DNA of 18,175 bases, from contig SLGR01000055.1 of assembly GCA_007136585.1 (NCBI GenBank), positions 1-18,175 on the forward strand, given 5' to 3'. The DNA comes from Candidatus Sumerlaeota bacterium (GTDB lineage Bacteria > CG03 > SLGR01). Shown here in pieces: positions 15,176 through 18,175 of this stretch. The notes below the pieces were generated by a model. That model was given only the letters and a program-made list of their open reading frames with translations, was not told the origin of the DNA and did not search any database. The position numbers and the translations under genes were made by a program. The stretch's first letter is position 1, and every line of letters begins with the position of its first letter.

Positions 15176-15589
15176 TTAACCGCGGGCGCACAAAACTACT
15201 TTTCTCTGACGGGGCGAGGTATCGAAATCAATAACAACAATCTGCTGCCAGGTCCCGAGGACCGGTTCGCCGGAAATAACAGGTATGGTCTCGGAGGGTC
15301 CCACAACCGAGGCTCTTATATGAGAGTGCCCGTTATAATCTCCCCAGGTCTGGTGGTGATGATAATCGGAATCAGCCGGCGCTATCCTTTCCATTGCCTC
15401 CCTGAAATCTTTTACAAGGTTAGGCTCATACTCAATAGTGGTTACCGCCCCTGTAGAGCCCTGGACAAAAACAGTAACAGACCCGGTCTTTATCCCCGCC
15501 TTTATCACGAAAGCTCTGATCTCTTCCGTAATATCAATCATATGGGCGTTCCCCTCCGTTTCAAGGATAAGTTCCTTTACAGTACTCAC
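15176..15589 (-). CDS. yjbQ: YjbQ/UPF0047 family protein (thiamin phosphate synthase-like)
   Basis: 137 aa, full length for UPF0047. Seen are TGSVTVFVQGSTGAVTTIEYEP, VKDFREAMERIAP, the His-rich YHHHQTWGDYNGHSHIRASVVGPSETIPVISGEPVLGTWQQIVVIDFD and SPRQRKVVL. The common HTTA reads GSTGA here, so one conserved His is replaced. E. coli YjbQ has weak thiamin phosphate synthase activity in vitro and its true role is unsettled; I would not assign one. The start is GTG overlapping the stop of the TIM-barrel gene as GTGA, with GGAG 4 nt upstream. Confidence 0.9.
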   Translation of the reverse strand: MSTVKELILETEGNAHMIDITEEIRAFVIKAGIKTGSVTVFVQGSTGAVTTIEYEPNLVKDFREAMERIAPADSDYHHHQTWGDYNGHSHIRASVVGPSETIPVISGEPVLGTWQQIVVIDFDTSPRQRKVVLCARG

Positions 15590-16353
15590 TTTTCTCCAAG
15601 CAGCCTTTCCAGGAACTTTTTACTGTAAAGAAGGTATTCCCTTTCCCCGGTAAAAACCTCAAGGGTTAAGGTAGAATCGTACCCGTAACGTCTTAAAATG
15701 GATATTATACGAGCCCAGTCAATGTTTCCGCATCCAAGGGGAAGGTGGCGGTCCAGATCCCCGTGATTATCAGAAAGGTGAACGTGTACTATCCGTTTAC
15801 CGAAAACCCTGAAGAACTCATCTACAAGGTCCCTGTCAGTACTGATATTGCAGTGCCCCACGTCAAGATGAACCATTATATCTTCCATCCCGTCAAGAAG
15901 CCTCTCAAAGATTTCCGGGGTATTAAAAGGCTTGAGGACCGTCTCAACCATTAAGGTTATCCCCTTCTCTCGGCATATACGGTTAACTTTGGAGATGAAC
16001 TCACGGTTATACCTGAAAACACTCTCCGGATCCATAAGCGGGATGCTGTCGGAAGGATGCAGATTCATCAGGGATACACCCAGCCTGCTGAAGAAATCAA
16101 TATACCCTGAAAACTCCTCAAAACTTGCCTGGCGTATTTTCTTAAGGGGAAATATAACAGGAAGGAAGGGGCTTGTGTGACCGATCACCTCTATACCCGA
16201 TTCTTCCAGGGCCTGTTTCACATTTCCCGGATCAACTTCCCTGCTGAAAAGGGGTTCCAGGGTAAGGTCAACAAAATCAAACCCCTCCGAGGCTATGAGT
16301 TTTATCTCATCGCAAAGGTCGTTCCTGAAATCGTTAACAGCCCCTATTTTCAA
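15586..16353 (-). CDS. Sugar phosphate isomerase/epimerase-like TIM-barrel protein (AP endonuclease 2 superfamily)
   Basis: 255 aa with the xylose isomerase-like/AP endonuclease family 2 TIM barrel. Candidate metal ligands are Glu in GITLMVETVLKPF, Asp and His in MVHLDVGHCNIS, His and Asp in VHVHLSDNHGDLDRHLP and Glu in STLTLEVF, followed by GNIDWARII. This pattern is shared by DNA endonuclease IV and by sugar isomerases/epimerases such as IolE; without endonuclease IV's full nine-residue trinuclear site, an isomerase/epimerase on an unknown sugar is more likely. The start is TTG (KIGAVNDF reading) with no Shine-Dalgarno, 40 nt after the tRNA gene. Confidence 0.85.
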   Translation of the reverse strand: MKIGAVNDFRNDLCDEIKLIASEGFDFVDLTLEPLFSREVDPGNVKQALEESGIEVIGHTSPFLPVIFPLKKIRQASFEEFSGYIDFFSRLGVSLMNLHPSDSIPLMDPESVFRYNREFISKVNRICREKGITLMVETVLKPFNTPEIFERLLDGMEDIMVHLDVGHCNISTDRDLVDEFFRVFGKRIVHVHLSDNHGDLDRHLPLGCGNIDWARIISILRRYGYDSTLTLEVFTGEREYLLYSKKFLERLLGEK

Positions 16354-16393
16354 TTTACGGAGTTTCTATAAAGTATGATAAAATAAGAAAGTC

Positions 16394-16469
16394 TGGTGGA
16401 GGTGAGGGGGCTCGAACCCCTGACCTTTTGGCTGCCAGCCAAACGCTCTCCCAGCTGAGCTACACCCCC
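16394..16469 (-). tRNA. tRNA-Ala (anticodon GGC)
   Basis: 76 nt with CCA encoded. The 7-bp acceptor GGGGGTG/CACCTCC includes the G3-U70 wobble that identifies alanine tRNA. D-stem GCTC/GAGC, anticodon stem TTTGG/CCAAA with loop CTGGCAG (anticodon GGC, reads GCC and GCU), and T-arm AGGGG-TTCGAGC-CCCCT are all intact. A strong promoter lies just upstream and the TIM-barrel gene 40 nt downstream. Confidence 0.96.
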
Positions 16470-16483
16470 GTTTATACCGCACG

Positions 16484-16512
16484 AGTATACAAAATAACCG
16501 TCCCTATTTCAA
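16484..16512 (-). promoter_or_regulatory. Sigma70-type promoter for tRNA-Ala
   Basis: Minus strand -35 TTGAAA (16507-16512) and -10 TATACT (16484-16489), both 5/6 to consensus, with an ideal 17-nt spacer. The tRNA starts 14 nt after the -10. Readthrough could also serve the TIM-barrel, yjbQ and rsmD genes, as I see no terminator between. Confidence 0.7.
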
Positions 16513-16534
16513 CTGTTTGCAGAACCCGGAGAAG

Positions 16535-16873
16535 TTATTTTTCCGAACTTCTTTTCCGTTTCAGAGCCGAAAGAGATACTTTTTTTCCGCGGATTTTATT
16601 ATCAATATCCTGTATCTGCTGGTAAAGCTCCTCAAGGGCCTTGTTGCTGATCTTCTTTCTCCTTATGAGCGAATAACTCTTCTCTCCCAGCTTTGTGAGC
16701 AGCTTATTTTTCTCGTTCTCAAGGGTAAGCTGTTCAACCTTGATCATCCCGGCTTTGGTGCCGTAGCTGGCATCATCCTTAAGCATCCTGGCGATCTCTC
16801 CGCCCCTGTGCCCCAGATCCTTCAGCATCATCTCTGTCTTCTTAAGAAAACTCCTGCTTTCTTCTTGTTCCAT
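16535..16873 (-). CDS. Small coiled-coil protein of unknown function
   Basis: 112 aa, not recognised. Highly charged and largely helical, with no signal peptide, membrane segment or cysteine. A first helix (about 4-35, SRSFLKKTEMMLKDLGHRGGEIARM) and then two heptad-like stretches (about 40-65, KVEQLTLENEKNKLLTKLGEKSYSL, and 75-100, NKALEELYQQIQDIDNKI) suggest a coiled coil. It resembles in kind the short helical proteins of many candidate-phylum genomes. ATG at 16873 has a perfect AGGAGG ribosome site 7 nt upstream, so expression is likely; a GTG one codon earlier is less well placed. It follows nrdJ by 16 nt and probably shares its transcript. A 7-bp inverted repeat AGAAGTT/AACTTCT spans its stop but has no T-run. 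Confidence 0.75.
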   Translation of the reverse strand: MEQEESRSFLKKTEMMLKDLGHRGGEIARMLKDDASYGTKAGMIKVEQLTLENEKNKLLTKLGEKSYSLIRRKKISNKALEELYQQIQDIDNKIRGKKVSLSALKRKRSSEK

Positions 16874-16880
16874 CACTCTG

Positions 16881-16886
16881 CCTCCT
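16881..16886 (-). promoter_or_regulatory. Ribosome binding site deciding the start of the coiled-coil gene
   Basis: AGGAGG on the minus strand, 7 nt before ATG 16871-16873; this favours the ATG over the GTG at 16874-16876. Confidence 0.75.
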
Positions 16887-16889
16887 TTT

Positions 16890-18175
16890 TCAGTTTTCTG
16901 AACATTTTTCGCACGCGCAGGCTATATTCATAACCTGCTGCCTGCGGCTGAACTGCCTGTATACCGTAATACCCTTGCATCCCAGGCGGAAAGCCCGGAA
17001 TATTATATCTTCAACCTCTCTTACCGTAAAATCTTCCGGAAGGTTTACGGTCTTTGATATCGCGTTATCCGTGAAACGCTGGAAAGCCGCCTGCATCGCA
17101 ACGTGGTAACGGGGATTAATCTCCGTAGCCGACAGAAAAACCCTTTTTGCCTCTTCCGGGAGGATATCCGACCGGGATACACCACCTTTCTCCGCTACTT
17201 CTCTCATCGCCTTATCGGGATCAATATTATTTATTTCAAGGTAATTAATGAAATTCCTATCGGTTATACTGAAAACCTCAGAATCTCCTATAACCCTCTC
17301 GGTGTAAAGGGAATATACCGGTTCTATCCCGCTTGAAGTGCCGGCTATGAGAGCAAGGGTGCCTGTAGGAGCTATTGTTGTAACCATCGCGTTTCTTCTT
17401 TTCTCCTTAAGCCGGGAGCGGTAAAACGAGGGAAACTCCCCCTTTTCCTCTCCCAGCTCCCCTGAAGCGGCATGGGCCTCATCCCTTATGAACCTCATCA
17501 CCCGGGAGGCTGTCCTTATGCCTTCGGGGGACGCGTAGGGGATATTAAGGCGCATAAGCATTGAAGCAAACCCCATAACCCCGAGCCCTATTTTCCTGTT
17601 CCGCCTGACCGTATCTTCTATCTCTTTCAAAGGATATTCGCTCATATCCAGCGCATCATCCAGGAACCTTACCCCTGTCGAAACAGTATTTTTGAGCCTC
17701 TCCCAGAGTATTTCTCCATCCTGAGTATGATTCTCCAGGTTCACCGAACCCAGGATACAGGCCTCGTAGGGAAGAAGAGGCTGCTCACCGCAGGGGTTGG
17801 TGGATTCTATCTCCCCAAGCGGGTTCAGGGGATGCTTCCGGTTAACCCGGTCAATAAATATAATTCCCGGCTCACCGTTCTTCCAGGCACCCCTTGCCAT
17901 CTTTGCCAGCACCTCCCTTGCAGGAAGTTTCCTGTAAGGTTTTCCTCCGGGAGGGAAAGAGAGAGTATAATCACTTCCCTTCTTTACGGCCTCCATGAAC
18001 TCATCGGTAACCGCCACGGATATATTGAAGTTATTCAGTTTTTCCTCGTCAAGCTTGGCCTCAATGAACTCCTCTATATCCGGGTGATCCACGCGCAGAA
18101 CCCCCATATTGGCCCCGCGTCTTCTACCCCCCTGTTTTATCGCCTCTGTCGCCTTATCGTAAACCCCAATAAACG
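16890..18175 (-). CDS. nrdJ: Adenosylcobalamin-dependent (class II) ribonucleotide reductase, 5' end cut by window edge
   Basis: 427 residues of the C-terminal part are visible; the frame runs open to the right edge (FIGVYDKATEAIKQGGRRRGANMGVLRVDHPDIEEF is continuous when read in two parts), so the ATG at 18107 is internal. Class II RNR reduces ribonucleotides to deoxyribonucleotides with a B12-generated thiyl radical and works with or without oxygen. Seen are the radical-site motif STNPCGEQPLLPYEACILGSVNL (Asn, Cys, Glu triad), NRKIGLGVMGFA, VTTIAPTGTLALIAGTSSGIEP, and FTDNAISKTVNLP with CKGITVYR. The C-terminus ends soon after, in IACACEKCSEN, providing Cys for disulfide exchange, but lacks the longer zinc-ribbon-like tail of many NrdJ. 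B12 use is inferred from family motifs. Confidence 0.92.
   Translation of the reverse strand, partial: FIGVYDKATEAIKQGGRRRGANMGVLRVDHPDIEEFIEAKLDEEKLNNFNISVAVTDEFMEAVKKGSDYTLSFPPGGKPYRKLPAREVLAKMARGAWKNGEPGIIFIDRVNRKHPLNPLGEIESTNPCGEQPLLPYEACILGSVNLENHTQDGEILWERLKNTVSTGVRFLDDALDMSEYPLKEIEDTVRRNRKIGLGVMGFASMLMRLNIPYASPEGIRTASRVMRFIRDEAHAASGELGEEKGEFPSFYRSRLKEKRRNAMVTTIAPTGTLALIAGTSSGIEPVYSLYTERVIGDSEVFSITDRNFINYLEINNIDPDKAMREVAEKGGVSRSDILPEEAKRVFLSATEINPRYHVAMQAAFQRFTDNAISKTVNLPEDFTVREVEDIIFRAFRLGCKGITVYRQFSRRQQVMNIACACEKCSEN

Noticed and set aside
16354-16393. Promoter between tRNA-Ala and the TIM-barrel gene (TATAGA-like -10)
   Set aside because: No acceptable -35 at 16-18 nt spacing; the tRNA promoter suffices.
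16526-16548. Terminator after the coiled-coil gene (AGAAGTT/AACTTCT)
   Set aside because: 7-bp A/T-rich stem with a 9-nt loop and no T-run following.

Overview
This window is a dense stretch of bacterial chromosome in which every supported gene lies on the minus strand, so transcription runs from high to low coordinates. It suggests a Gram-negative bacterium. It has gmhA (LPS heptose synthesis), a lipoprotein-type cell-envelope protein, bacterial EF-P, separate AccB/AccC subunits and a tRNA-Ala with encoded CCA. GC looks moderate (a little over half by eye), with frequent ATA (Ile) and AGG/AGA (Arg) codons. About half of the genes start with GTG or TTG. Gene order and small-protein content resemble uncultivated candidate-phylum genomes (an Omnitrophota/PVC-like lineage is my guess, low confidence). 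I see no phage, transposase, CRISPR or plasmid genes.

Layout in transcription order: the 3' part of a class II ribonucleotide reductase gene (nrdJ, entering from the right edge) and a small coiled-coil gene; a good sigma70-type promoter and tRNA-Ala(GGC); a TIM-barrel isomerase/epimerase-like gene, a YjbQ/UPF0047 gene and rsmD; a second good promoter; then a long run of tightly packed genes: a beta-helix lipoprotein, nadK, recN, an ArgA-like GNAT, a 67-aa membrane protein, aroE, aroC, a 55-codon ORF carrying a palindromic element, aroK, aroB, nfeD, a slipin, aroQ, an M24 peptidase (pepQ-like), efp, accB, accC and gmhA (cut by the left edge). Neighbours mostly overlap by 4 to 17 nt, which points to translational coupling and one or a few long operons.

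Functionally the centre is a shikimate-pathway block: AroB, AroQ, AroE, AroK and AroC cover five of the seven steps; DAHP synthase and AroA are not here. Into it are set an NfeD/slipin membrane protease pair, EF-P with an M24 peptidase, and the biotin carboxylase and carrier subunits of acetyl-CoA carboxylase. No stretch above 300 bases lacks a gene; the largest spacer (7915-8097) holds the palindromic element.

Most of the content is ordinary core metabolism and I did not find a convincing new multi-gene system. The points most worth a second look are: efp has no ATG/GTG/TTG start although its full reading frame is intact upstream; an 86-bp palindromic element lies inside a small ORF coupled to aroK; the slipin/NfeD pair is embedded in the aro operon; a beta-helix lipoprotein heads the nadK-recN operon; and RsmD has Gly in place of the Asp of its DPPY motif.
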